Assembly (NCBI RefSeq): GCF_000227465.1
Contig: NC_016047.1
Coordinates: 945,001 to 1,009,000 of the forward strand
Length of the DNA: 64,000 bases
DNA from: Bacillus spizizenii TU-B-10
GTDB taxonomy: Bacteria > Bacillota > Bacilli > Bacillales > Bacillaceae
Direction of reading: 5' to 3'
Part shown: in pieces, positions 9,499 to 17,587 of the stretch
Layout of the letters: each line of letters starts with the position of its first letter
How positions within the stretch are numbered: the stretch's first letter is position 1
Program-made: the position numbers and the translations under genes
Notes under the pieces: generated by a model
Told to the model about the DNA's origin: nothing
The model's database searches: none
Seen by the model: only the letters and a program-made list of their open reading frames with translations

Positions 9499-9549
9499 GA
9501 GCCGGGCTGCACAATATCAAGAAAGCCGGGCAGCATATGCGCCCGGCTC
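9499..9549. repeat. Three-copy GCCGGGC hairpin region downstream of yflH
   Basis: GAGCCGGGC (9499-9507), AGCCGGGC (9524-9531) and the complement GCCCGGCTC (9541-9549). The third copy can pair with either of the first two, giving mutually exclusive stems of 9 or 8 bp. On the minus strand it lies just after the yflH stop; the short stem is followed by TTTCTTG and probably works as a weak terminator. Confidence 0.6.
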
Positions 9550-9555
9550 GTATTT

Positions 9556-9870
9556 TTATTGCTTATCAACCAATTTGACCAGCAGCTGTGCCAAATGTTT
9601 TTTCTCATCTTCATCCGCAACACCCCAAAGCTCTTGCAGCAGCATTTCTTCACTGTTGTGCGGCTCTTCATGCTTAGCGAGGTAGTCTCCCAGGATCGCG
9701 GCGCTTTTCACAAGCTTGCCGTCATCCAATCCCAGCTTTTTGCCTCTGTTAACTTGTTTACTCAAGTAGTCTTTAAATTCCTCAAAGTCTTTTAAAATTT
9801 CTTCTTTTGTTGCGCCATGCATTGCATTCATTTCGTTTTCAATTTGGATTTTTTCTTGATCTCTGTTCAT
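9556..9870 (-). CDS. yflH: DUF3243-type small protein YflH
   Basis: A 104-residue acidic, mostly helical protein starting MNRDQEKIQIENEMNAMHG, with no membrane segment and a Lys/Glu-rich composition. Two in-frame ATGs exist (9876 and 9870); GGAGGAGGT abuts the first one, so the second, with a normal spacing, is preferred. The YflH family is widespread in Bacillus and has no assigned function. It lies between yflI and mapB on the same strand, with an 80-nt gap to mapB. Confidence 0.8.
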   Translation of the reverse strand: MNRDQEKIQIENEMNAMHGATKEEILKDFEEFKDYLSKQVNRGKKLGLDDGKLVKSAAILGDYLAKHEEPHNSEEMLLQELWGVADEDEKKHLAQLLVKLVDKQ

Positions 9871-9950
9871 TGCCATACCTCCTCCTGCGAATAGTGATGT
9901 TTTACCTGCAATTGGAGGAGGTTAAACCATCCGGCAGCCCGGAATGTGTT

Positions 9951-10700
9951 TTACAGTTTTGTCAGAATAATCGGTTCATCTTTTGTGATAACGATGGTGT
10001 GTTCAACTTGGGCAACCATGCTTTTATCCGGTGTCTTGAACGTCCAGCCGTCTCCAGCTTCAACAATCGTTTCCGCTTTCGTTGAAATAAACGGTTCAAG
10101 GGCGATGACTGTGCCGTTTTTGAAAAGCGCGTTATCAAACGGATCATAATAGTTCATGATGTGGTTCGGCGCTTCATGCAGGCTTCTGCCGATTCCGTGG
10201 CCGGTCAGGGTTTTAATGACGGTAAAGCCTTGAGAGCGTGCTTCATGATAAACGGCTCTTCCGATTTGGTTTTGGCGCTTTCCTGCTTTTGCCTGCTGCA
10301 GCCCTTTCTGAAAAGCGTCTTCCGCGCATTGGCAAAGCTTATGAAGGCGTTCTTCTCCTTCACCGAGCACAAATGAGATGCCTGTGTCGGAATAGAAGCC
10401 GCCAAATTCAGCGGAGATGTCAATGTTCACAAGATCTCCCGCTTTTAAAATTTTGGAAGTGCTTGGTATGCCGTGGGCCACTTCATCATTTACGCTGATG
10501 CATGTCACACCCGGAAAGTCGTATTCTTTCTCAGGTGCTGAAACGGCGCCATGTTCATCAAGCACCGCTTTTCCGATAAGGTCAAGGTCTTTTGTGCTCA
10601 TGCCGGGCTCTGCCTTCCGTTTCATTTCTTCACGCGCCAGCGCGACGATTCTTCCGATTTTTTTCAGGCCTTCTAATTCTTGATCGTTTGTTACAATCAT
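9951..10700 (-). CDS. mapB: Methionine aminopeptidase, type I (second copy)
   Basis: Removes the initiator methionine from nascent proteins. The 249-residue pita-bread fold shows all five metal ligands in order: Asp in LVNIDISAEFGG, Asp in GFYSDTGISF, His in LTGHGIGRSLHE, Glu in VIALEPFIS and Glu in AQVEHTIVI; the substrate His is in NDEVAHGIPS. It has no N-terminal zinc-finger extension, as expected for a bacterial type Ia enzyme. B. subtilis has a main enzyme (map) in the ribosomal-protein region; this is the additional YflG/MapB. It is transcribed away from nagP, and the 170-nt gap holds both promoters. Confidence 0.95.
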   Translation of the reverse strand: MIVTNDQELEGLKKIGRIVALAREEMKRKAEPGMSTKDLDLIGKAVLDEHGAVSAPEKEYDFPGVTCISVNDEVAHGIPSTSKILKAGDLVNIDISAEFGGFYSDTGISFVLGEGEERLHKLCQCAEDAFQKGLQQAKAGKRQNQIGRAVYHEARSQGFTVIKTLTGHGIGRSLHEAPNHIMNYYDPFDNALFKNGTVIALEPFISTKAETIVEAGDGWTFKTPDKSMVAQVEHTIVITKDEPIILTKL

Positions 10701-10804
10701 CTGTCATTCCCGCTTTCTTTTTAAATAATCTAGTTTAAGCTTACCACAACTGTCTTAAAAATAGGAAACACACGGACCTGAGAAAAAAGAAATACCCTGG
10801 GAAA

Positions 10805-10820
10805 ATTGGTATAGATCACT
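10805..10820 (+). promoter_or_regulatory. NagR (YvoA) operator upstream of nagP
   Basis: ATTGGTATAGATCACT matches the known NagR-binding dre-type element (ATTGGTATAGACAACT-like), and lies 50 nt upstream of the nagP start. NagR is a GntR-family repressor released by glucosamine 6-phosphate or GlcNAc 6-phosphate, so nagP should be induced by N-acetylglucosamine. Confidence 0.75.
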
Positions 10821-10870
10821 AGATATCCTATATGGTATATTTGAAAAAAAGGGGTATGAGGGGGATGGGT

Positions 10871-12229
10871 ATGCTTTCATTTTTACAAAAACTCGGGAAG
10901 TCATTTATGCTCCCGATTGCGGTTCTGCCTGCAGTCGGGATTATCCTTGCGCTTGGCAGAGAGGATTTATTTAATATCCCGTTTGTCTATCAAGCGGGGA
11001 CGGCGGTGTTTGATCATCTGCCGCTTATTTTCGCGATCGGAATTGCCATTGGCATTTCAAAGGACAGCAATGGGGCCGCGGGGTTGTCAGGAGCAATATC
11101 ATATCTGATGCTTGACGCGGCGACAAAGACAATTGATAAAACAAACAACATGGCGGTATTTGGGGGAATCATTGCTGGTTTAATTGCCGGCTACACCTAT
11201 AATCGCTTTAAGGATACAAAGCTGCCTGAATATCTTGGATTCTTCAGCGGCAGACGGCTTGTGCCGATTGTAACAGCCATTATTACGATCATTTTAGCAG
11301 GCATATTCGGAGTTGTCTGGCCGCCGATTCAATCGGGCATTAACGAGTTTGGAGAATGGATGCTTGGGCTCGGCGGCATCGGGGCTGGCATATTCGGCCT
11401 GTTCAACAGGCTGTTAATCCCGCTTGGCCTTCACCACGTGCTGAACAATATTTTCTGGTTCCAATTCGGAGAATATAACGGAGTGACAGGAGATCTGGCG
11501 CGCTTTTTCGCGAAAGATCCGACAGCAGGGACATATATGACCGGATTCTTCCCAATCATGATGTTCGGTCTTCCGGCGGCGTGTCTAGCTATGGTTGCGA
11601 CTGCAAAGCCGTCAAAACGGAAAGCAACTGCTGGAATGATGATCGGGTTTGCCTTGACTGCGTTTATCACAGGGATTACAGAGCCGATTGAGTTTGCATT
11701 TATGTTTTTATCTCCGCTATTATACGCTGTTCATGCGGTCTTAACCGGGCTGTCTTTATTTATCGTCAACTGGCTCGGCATCCGCTCAGGCTTCTCTTTT
11801 TCAGCCGGAGCCATTGATTATGTGCTCAGCTACGGAATTGCAGAAAAACCGCTGCTGCTGCTTCTGGTAGGTATATGCTATGCGGCTGTCTATTTTATCG
11901 TGTTTTATGTACTGATTAAGGCATTGAATTTAAAAACGCCGGGACGCGAAGACGATGATGTGGATGAAGTGCTGGATGAAAATACTGTTCAGGATGTCAA
12001 TGAAAACATCATGCTGAAAGGGCTCGGCGGAAAAGAAAACCTTCAAACCATTGATCATTGCGCCACAAGACTGCGGCTGACTGTGAAGGATACCGCTTTA
12101 GTGGATGAAACGCTGCTAAAGAAAGCAGGCGCAAAAGGGGTCGTCAAATCAGGCGGGCAATCGGTTCAAGTGATCATTGGCCCGAATGTCGAATTTGCAG
12201 CGGAGGAATTGAGAGCTGCGGTGAAATAG
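10871..12229 (+). CDS. nagP: PTS N-acetylglucosamine-specific permease, EIICB
   Basis: Imports and phosphorylates N-acetylglucosamine. Residues 1-360 form the membrane EIIC domain with the sugar-site motif GITEPIEFAFMFLSP; after a linker, the EIIB domain carries the phosphorylated Cys in TIDHCATRLRLTV. No IIA domain is present. The start is the ATG at 10871, set by GAGGGG 6-7 nt upstream; in-frame starts up to 13 codons earlier lack spacing. A NagR site lies before it. It ends in a long perfect hairpin shared with the convergent ltaS gene. Confidence 0.95.
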   Translation: MLSFLQKLGKSFMLPIAVLPAVGIILALGREDLFNIPFVYQAGTAVFDHLPLIFAIGIAIGISKDSNGAAGLSGAISYLMLDAATKTIDKTNNMAVFGGIIAGLIAGYTYNRFKDTKLPEYLGFFSGRRLVPIVTAIITIILAGIFGVVWPPIQSGINEFGEWMLGLGGIGAGIFGLFNRLLIPLGLHHVLNNIFWFQFGEYNGVTGDLARFFAKDPTAGTYMTGFFPIMMFGLPAACLAMVATAKPSKRKATAGMMIGFALTAFITGITEPIEFAFMFLSPLLYAVHAVLTGLSLFIVNWLGIRSGFSFSAGAIDYVLSYGIAEKPLLLLLVGICYAAVYFIVFYVLIKALNLKTPGREDDDVDEVLDENTVQDVNENIMLKGLGGKENLQTIDHCATRLRLTVKDTALVDETLLKKAGAKGVVKSGGQSVQVIIGPNVEFAAEELRAAVK

Positions 12230-12261
12230 AAAAAGCAGAGAGGCTAGCCTCTCTGCTTTTT
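12230..12261. terminator. Bidirectional terminator between nagP and ltaS
   Basis: A perfect 15-bp inverted repeat (AAAAAGCAGAGAGGC) with a 2-nt centre, beginning at the nagP stop and ending just before the ltaS stop. It serves both convergent genes. Confidence 0.95.
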
Positions 12262-12262
12262 C

Positions 12263-14212
12263 TTATTTATCTTCATCATCCGTTGACGTTTCGGAAGAAT
12301 CTTCGTCATGTTTTGTGTAATCATAATCGGAAGGGTTCACCTTCGTAAAACCTTTCGGCTCATAGAACCGCAGCAGGTCTCCGTTTATGATTTTATCGGA
12401 CATTTCAAGTTCCTTCTTGACGAGTGAGTCTTCTGACTTGTCGATTTCAGCTTCATCAAGCTCTTTTCCGGTTTTCGTATCGTAATACTTGCCGGATACT
12501 TTCGTGTACTTCGGTGAAATAAAGTCTCCGTTACGGAACGGAATCACTTCACGGTGTTCTTTAGATAAAATATCAGAACCGGACATCAGGTAGTCTTTCG
12601 TGTCCACTCCGAGCAAATGCAGAATGGTAGGAGCCACATCGACGTCTCCGGCATATTTATGAACTTGCTGGCCCTTCACGCCGGCAGCGTGGATAAAGAG
12701 CGGCACCCGTTGAAGCTGGGCGTTGTCATAATCAGTGATTTCATCTTTGCCAAGAACTTTAGCCATCGCTTTATTGTGGTTTTCAGAGATGCCGTAATGG
12801 TCTCCGTACATCACAATAACCGATTTATCATATAACCCGTCTTTTTTCAGGTCATTGAAGAATTGTTCAATGGACTGATCAAGGTAATGGGCTGACTGGA
12901 AGTAGTTGTTGACGACAGAGTCACCAAAGTCTCCAGCCGGGAAGTCTGTATCACCCTCATCCATTCCGAATGGGAAGTGGTTAGATAGGGTAATGAACTT
13001 CGTATAGAACGGCTGCGGCAGGCTTTCTAACAGCGGCATTGATTCTTTAAAGAACGGTTTGTCTTTCATGCCGTAGTTTTTCGTGTTTTCTTCGTTCATG
13101 TCATAGTAGGCAGAATCGAAGAACTTATCGATGCCTTCCGCTTTGTACATTTCGTTACGGTTCCAGAACGTCTGCGTGTTTCCGTGGAACGCAGCAGATG
13201 TGTAATCCTTAGACTTCAGAATCGCTGGAACGGATTGAAGCGTGTTTTGCGCTTTGTTTACGAAAACTGAACCTTGAGCCAGCGGGTACAGAGAGTTTTC
13301 CATCATAAATTCCGCATCAGATGTTTTACCTTGTCCCGTTTGGTGGAAAAAGTTATCAAAGTAGAACGTTTCGTTATCGTGTGCCAGTTTATTTAAGAAT
13401 GGTGTGACTTCTTTGCCGTCAATTTTATAATCAATGATAAATGACTGCAAAGATTCAAGTGAAACGTAAATGACGTTTTTTCCTTCCGCTTTGCCGAAAT
13501 ACACGTTATTCGGCACGTCGTAATTGGCTTTCATGTAGTTTTCCACTTCCGTCACGTCGCTGGAATCGGCAAGCGCGCGCTGGCTGTTGGACTTGATATT
13601 CTGCACAGCGTCATAAATCGTAAAATTGTACGTGCCCAAGTATTTCACAAGATAGTTTCGGTCGAATGATCTTGTCAGCAATTCAGGTCTGTCTGATTCC
13701 GCAACTGCCAGGTTGATTAAGAACACAAGAATCGAAGATGCAAGAACGATTCGGAACGATTTTTTGCTGGACGTTTCGGCAGGCTTGTTCACTTTGATCG
13801 CCAAGATGATCAGAATGATCGTATCGATAAAGTAAAAGGCGTCAGTCGGTCTCATCAGCGAAAATGCGCTGTCACCGAGTTGGCCGCCGTTTGTTTTAGC
13901 CTGCATAATGACCGGAATTGTAATAAAATCATTGAAAAATCTGTAGTACACAATGTTTGCGTACAGTAAAAAAGACATTAAAAAATGAATCACTATAATG
14001 GCTGTCTGCTGTAATTTTTTCTTGAACAAGAGTCCAAAGCCAAGAAAGAACAAGCTTGAGCTTAAAGGATTCACAAAAAGCAATATTTTTTGTATCGTGT
14101 TGTCTATTCCTAAGTTGAAGTTCAGGACATAACCGACATACGTTTTGATCCATAACAGGACGACCGCAATTAAGAAGAAGGCCAGTCCTCTTTCTTTTAT
14201 AAATGTTTTCAT
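12263..14212 (-). CDS. ltaS: Polyglycerolphosphate lipoteichoic acid synthase
   Basis: Polymerises glycerol phosphate from phosphatidylglycerol onto the glycolipid anchor. Five N-terminal membrane helices (residues about 8-180) precede a signal-peptidase-like site (QRALADSSD, near residue 215) and an extracellular sulfatase-fold domain. The catalytic Thr is in FFHQTGQGKTSDAEF, and metal ligands appear in YVSLESLQSF and VMYGDHYGIS. Its length of 649 residues is normal. In B. subtilis this is LtaS/YflE, the main of several paralogues. The acidic tail (DEDSSETSTDDEDK) lies after the enzyme domain. The start ATG has GGAGTG upstream; the 14213-14471 gap is AT-rich promoter DNA. Confidence 0.95.
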   Translation of the reverse strand: MKTFIKERGLAFFLIAVVLLWIKTYVGYVLNFNLGIDNTIQKILLFVNPLSSSLFFLGFGLLFKKKLQQTAIIVIHFLMSFLLYANIVYYRFFNDFITIPVIMQAKTNGGQLGDSAFSLMRPTDAFYFIDTIILIILAIKVNKPAETSSKKSFRIVLASSILVFLINLAVAESDRPELLTRSFDRNYLVKYLGTYNFTIYDAVQNIKSNSQRALADSSDVTEVENYMKANYDVPNNVYFGKAEGKNVIYVSLESLQSFIIDYKIDGKEVTPFLNKLAHDNETFYFDNFFHQTGQGKTSDAEFMMENSLYPLAQGSVFVNKAQNTLQSVPAILKSKDYTSAAFHGNTQTFWNRNEMYKAEGIDKFFDSAYYDMNEENTKNYGMKDKPFFKESMPLLESLPQPFYTKFITLSNHFPFGMDEGDTDFPAGDFGDSVVNNYFQSAHYLDQSIEQFFNDLKKDGLYDKSVIVMYGDHYGISENHNKAMAKVLGKDEITDYDNAQLQRVPLFIHAAGVKGQQVHKYAGDVDVAPTILHLLGVDTKDYLMSGSDILSKEHREVIPFRNGDFISPKYTKVSGKYYDTKTGKELDEAEIDKSEDSLVKKELEMSDKIINGDLLRFYEPKGFTKVNPSDYDYTKHDEDSSETSTDDEDK

Positions 14213-14471
14213 TGTTACACTCCTTTTTTCCGATCACAGTTCGAGCGAAACGATAGAAAAAACGAACGTATCCAATATAACACGAATCAGCGGATTAGAA
14301 AAGTGAAAATCGTCGGGTGGAGAAAGTGGCGAAAAACGCCGTCGAATCAACGTTTCGCTTGACATATTGCTAAATGTAAAATAAGGTTTCTTTCTAGAAA
14401 TACAGGAATAAAATGGTACTTAGGGAGGTGTATGATAAAATATAAGGAAATAAATGAAAAGAGGTGAACTG

Positions 14472-14864
14472 ATGGATTTTTCCCATATTGTGTCTGAAGA
14501 TAAAATTAAGCGTGCCATCAAAGACGGAGAATTTGAAAACCTTCCGGGAATGGGAAAACCGCTGCCAAAGGATGACGCGGCACACTTGCCGGAATCGCTT
14601 CGCATGAGCTACCGTATGTTAAAAAATGCGGGAATGGCAGAGGACGAGGGCGCGCTCAAAAAAGAGCTCATGACCATCGACCATTTAATCGCAAAATGCT
14701 ATGACGAAAAAGAACGTGAGCAATTAATCAGAAAAAAAAACGAAAAGCAGATGCTGCTTGATAAGCTTGTTGAAAAAAAAGGCATGTTTTCAAAGCCAGC
14801 GTCCGCTTTTTATAAGAATAAAGTATATGACCGGCTTGGACGAAACAGACCTTCTTCCAGCTGA
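14472..14864 (+). CDS. yflB: DnaJ subfamily C member 28-like protein (DUF1992)
   Basis: A 130-residue soluble protein containing the DUF1992 motif EDKIKRAIKDGEFENLPGMGKPLP at residues 6-30, the stretch shared with eukaryotic DNAJC28, but without a J domain. The rest is charged and helical, ending SSS. The ATG at 14472 is supported by AGAGGTGA 5 nt upstream. Divergent from ltaS; followed by its own terminator. Molecular role unknown. Confidence 0.88.
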   Translation: MDFSHIVSEDKIKRAIKDGEFENLPGMGKPLPKDDAAHLPESLRMSYRMLKNAGMAEDEGALKKELMTIDHLIAKCYDEKEREQLIRKKNEKQMLLDKLVEKKGMFSKPASAFYKNKVYDRLGRNRPSSS

Positions 14865-14879
14865 TTTGTCTTGTCTGAA

Positions 14880-14908
14880 GGATGGCGATTGATACAAGCC
14901 ATCCTCTT
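14880..14908 (+). terminator. Terminator after yflB
   Basis: GGATGGC / GCCATCC with an 11-nt loop followed by TCTTTGT; the U tract is short, so termination may be partial. Confidence 0.6.
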
Positions 14909-14991
14909 TGTGTTCCAGTGGTCTCTGTCTAAAAGGTTTATGTTTAACCGTCTGTGGGGAAATGACTCATAAACGAAAAAAGGGTGATGGG

Positions 14992-16407
14992 ATGGAACAA
15001 CTATTGGAATGGATAGAGCGTATATCTGATTGGCTGTGGGGTCCGCCGCTAATCATCTTGCTGACGGGGACGGGATTGTACTTCACCATTTTGCTGAAAT
15101 GTTTTCAATTTCGCTACCCCTTATACATTTTGAAGCAGACGATCGGCAGTGTAGGAAAAAAGCCGAAAGGAGAGGGCACAGTCACTCCGCTCCAGGCATT
15201 GACGTCAGCCCTCAGCTCAACGATCGGTGCGGCGAACATTGTCGGGGTGCCTGCCGCTATTATGTTTGGCGGACCCGGAGCGGTTTTTTGGATGTGGCTT
15301 ATAGCCTTATTTGCCATGGCGATTAAGTTTTCTGAAAGTGTGCTTGCTGTTCATTACAGAGAAAAAAATGAGCAGGGGGAATTTGTCGGGGGACCGATGT
15401 ATTACATAACAAAAGGGCTGCACATGAAATGGCTCGGCGTATTTTTCTCTGTTGCGCTGATCGTGGAGCTGATTCCGAGCATTATGGTTCAGGGGAATTC
15501 GGTTTCAGTCTCTCTTGCCGAAACATTTTCTTTCAATAAAATATATGCGGGAATCGGCATTGCGTTTTTGATCGGGTTAGTGGTAATAGGAGGGGTAAAG
15601 CGGATTGGAAAAGTAACAGAGTTTGTCGTGCCTCTTATGGCAGGGGCATACGTGGGAGCCGGTCTCCTGATTGTTCTGATGAATCTTTCATCAGTGCCGG
15701 CGTTTTTCTCTCTTATCTTTTCGAATGCGTTTACCTCTTCTTCAGCAGTTGGAGGATTCGCTGGTGCTGCCCTGGCTGAAACCGTTCGCTGGGGATTTGC
15801 CCGCGGTCTGTATTCTAATGAAGCCGGAATGGGAACAGCCCCGATTGCACATGCGGCGGCAAAGACTGATCACCCTGTAAGGCAAGGGTTCTGGTCTGTG
15901 ATCGGAATTGTCATTGACACTTTAATCATCTGCACCACCACGGCTTTTATCGTCCTTTCATCCGGTGTCTGGACAGGGAAGAATGCCTCAAATGATCCGG
16001 CAGCACTGACGACGGCCGCATTTCAGCACTATTTTGGTTCTGGCGGAGGGTATTTCGTTTCGGTTTCTCTCGTTTTCTTTGTTGTATCGACCATTATGGT
16101 TGTCATTTTTTACGGCGTAAAGCAAGCTGAATTTCTGTTCGGGCGGCTGGCAGGACACGTGATCAAATTCGTTTATTTAGCGGCTATTATCATAGGTGCC
16201 GCAGGCGGAGCAAAAGCCATCTGGGGCATATTGGACTTAGCATTAGTTTTTATTGTTGTCCCGAATGTGATTGCGCTGCTGTTATTGAGCAGAAAGGTAA
16301 AAGCGCTATATACCGAATTTTTTACATCTGAACAGTATTACCTGAAAGATAGAGGGAAAACGAAACAGGACCCTGTTTATCAAACAAAAGAAGCCAAAAA
16401 TTCTTAG
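14992..16407 (+). CDS. yflA: Alanine or glycine/sodium symporter (AGCS family)
   Basis: A 471-residue membrane protein of the AlsT/AGCS family, which takes up alanine, glycine or related amino acids with Na+. Family signatures are GTVTPLQALTSALSSTIGAANIVGVPAAI (the Na+/substrate region, residues about 60-90) and RGLYSNEAGMGTAPIAHAAA. About 10-11 helices are visible. The ATG at 14992 (MEQLLEW) is preferred over an upstream in-frame start at 14908, because GGGTGATGGG lies just before it and the extra 28 codons would run through the yflB terminator. The coding end overlaps the decayed convergent yfkT fragment. Confidence 0.92.
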   Translation: MEQLLEWIERISDWLWGPPLIILLTGTGLYFTILLKCFQFRYPLYILKQTIGSVGKKPKGEGTVTPLQALTSALSSTIGAANIVGVPAAIMFGGPGAVFWMWLIALFAMAIKFSESVLAVHYREKNEQGEFVGGPMYYITKGLHMKWLGVFFSVALIVELIPSIMVQGNSVSVSLAETFSFNKIYAGIGIAFLIGLVVIGGVKRIGKVTEFVVPLMAGAYVGAGLLIVLMNLSSVPAFFSLIFSNAFTSSSAVGGFAGAALAETVRWGFARGLYSNEAGMGTAPIAHAAAKTDHPVRQGFWSVIGIVIDTLIICTTTAFIVLSSGVWTGKNASNDPAALTTAAFQHYFGSGGGYFVSVSLVFFVVSTIMVVIFYGVKQAEFLFGRLAGHVIKFVYLAAIIIGAAGGAKAIWGILDLALVFIVVPNVIALLLLSRKVKALYTEFFTSEQYYLKDRGKTKQDPVYQTKEAKNS

Positions 16408-16712
16408 CGTTTTGCTTTGGCGCCGAACATCGCTTTGCTTTTGATGATCAAATAGATGAATAAAGGCAGCAAAAAAGAAATCACCTTATTAATGATCGGC
16501 TTGATTCTATTAAAGTCGATCAGCTGATTTGTATTCAGGAAGAACCAAAAGCTGCATACAAGCGAAAACATGCCGGTTGGTGTATACATGGCTTTCAGGT
16601 CGATTTTTGAGTGTAAGAAGGAAAGCCCATATACCACAATATAAAGCGAACCGGCTATCTTCACCATAATGATCGGAATCCATAAGGGTGCGATGATCAG
16701 GTCTGAACGATC
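16404..16712 (-). pseudogene. yfkT: Fragment of spore germination permease YfkT (GerAB type), C-terminal part only
   Basis: Only about the last 100 codons remain: LIIAPLWIPIIMVKIAGSLY, two further hydrophobic segments and a basic tail ending FGAKAKR. This matches the C-terminal helices of a GerAB-type amino acid-permease-like germinant receptor subunit (usually about 360 residues). There is no start with a ribosome site. Just upstream (minus strand) the sequence changes abruptly to GerAA-type coding sequence, so a deletion has joined the two (junction near 16703-16712). It is the downstream end of the former yfkQ-yfkR-yfkS-yfkT operon, located between yflA and treP as in B. subtilis. Confidence 0.75.
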
Positions 16713-17424
16713 CAGGATACGACAATCACCATGGGGGCAGACGCAATTTCCGCTTCAGCGGCTGTCCCAATGACAAGAGCGCCGAGAATGCTGACCGTCT
16801 GGCCAACGGTTTTCGGCAGGCGCATCCCTCTTCACGGAGAGCCTCAAAAGAAATTTCCATAATCAATGCTTCTATGATGGCGGGGAAAGGAATCAGCCGT
16901 GCTGAACATTATACCCTGAAGCTTTCAGTGAAGCCCTCTCTTGATCCTCTAATGGTTGATTCTGTTATCGGTTATTCAATGCTTCTTCTTTGACCGCCTT
17001 TTATTTTTAAAATCAGGCATTTTGAATGCCCGTCTGCAAATAAACCCGCGTTCCCCTCAATGATGGATGCAGCCACTTTGCTTACACTAGTTTCTGACGC
17101 AACGCTTGAAATCGATAATGTGTTTTGCAGCGACTCTTCATGTTCATCTATCTGATCCGTCAGATGCCTCAAGAAAGGACGGAGGGCGTGATCCTGAATA
17201 TGTTCAGATTTTACAATTCCTTCGATATAAATAAATCCGCACAGCCCGTTTCCAAAATCAAATTGTCTAAATACGATGTTTAAGCAGCCTTCTGTTAATA
17301 AGGTCAGAGTATCGAGGTTTTCCTTTAAATCGGGAGAGATCGGTCTGTCCTGATGTTCTTCAAGCTCTTTGATGAGCTTAAGCGCTTTATCGCGTTTATC
17401 CTGCTTTTTCAATGTCTTATTCAA
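16703..17424 (-). pseudogene. yfkQ: Remnant of spore germination protein YfkQ (GerAA type)
   Basis: The first 150 codons (17424 down to 16972) encode the N-terminal part of a GerA-family subunit, including GLCGFIYIEGIV and LILKIKGGQRRSIE. The frame then hits TAA where the family has Glu, but continues as PITESTIRGSREGFTESF, the expected next segment. After another stop comes a jump to RLIPFPAIIEALIMEISFEA, a segment normally about 200 residues further on, then a one-base shift to RLPKTVGQTVSILGALVIGT and SAPMVIVVSW, after which the reading joins yfkT sequence. Lesions: one nonsense codon, an internal deletion, a frameshift and a terminal deletion that removed yfkR and yfkS. It cannot make a germinant receptor. 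Confidence 0.8.
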
Positions 17425-17485
17425 TAAGTGCTTGTGACTTTTAGAGTAACCTTGTCTGTCTGTTTCAGATATTCCTGGACTAGGA

Positions 17486-17499
17486 TGAAAGCGCTATAA
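17486..17499 (+). promoter_or_regulatory. cre site upstream of treP
   Basis: TGAAAGCGCTATAA resembles the CcpA cre consensus except for the final two bases, and lies just upstream of the -35 box, consistent with catabolite repression of trehalose uptake. Confidence 0.65.
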
Positions 17500-17506
17500 A
17501 AAATGG

Positions 17507-17535
17507 TTGACTACATGTATATACAGGAATACAAT
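17507..17535 (+). promoter_or_regulatory. treP promoter with overlapping TreR operator
   Basis: TTGACT (17507-17512), a 17-nt spacer and TACAAT (17530-17535) form a good sigma-A promoter. TGTATATACA (17516-17525) inside the spacer is the core of the tre operator, so bound TreR would occlude RNA polymerase. Confidence 0.85.
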
Positions 17536-17546
17536 ATAGTCATAAG

Positions 17547-17558
17547 TTGTATATACAA
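17547..17558 (+). promoter_or_regulatory. Second TreR operator, downstream of the promoter
   Basis: TTGTATATACAA is a perfect 12-bp palindrome 11 nt beyond the -10 box. Its centre is 32 nt from that of the first operator, about three helical turns, so two TreR dimers would lie on the same face of the DNA. Confidence 0.85.
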
Positions 17559-17587
17559 GTTATAAAAACGGATACGGAGGGGTTGGC

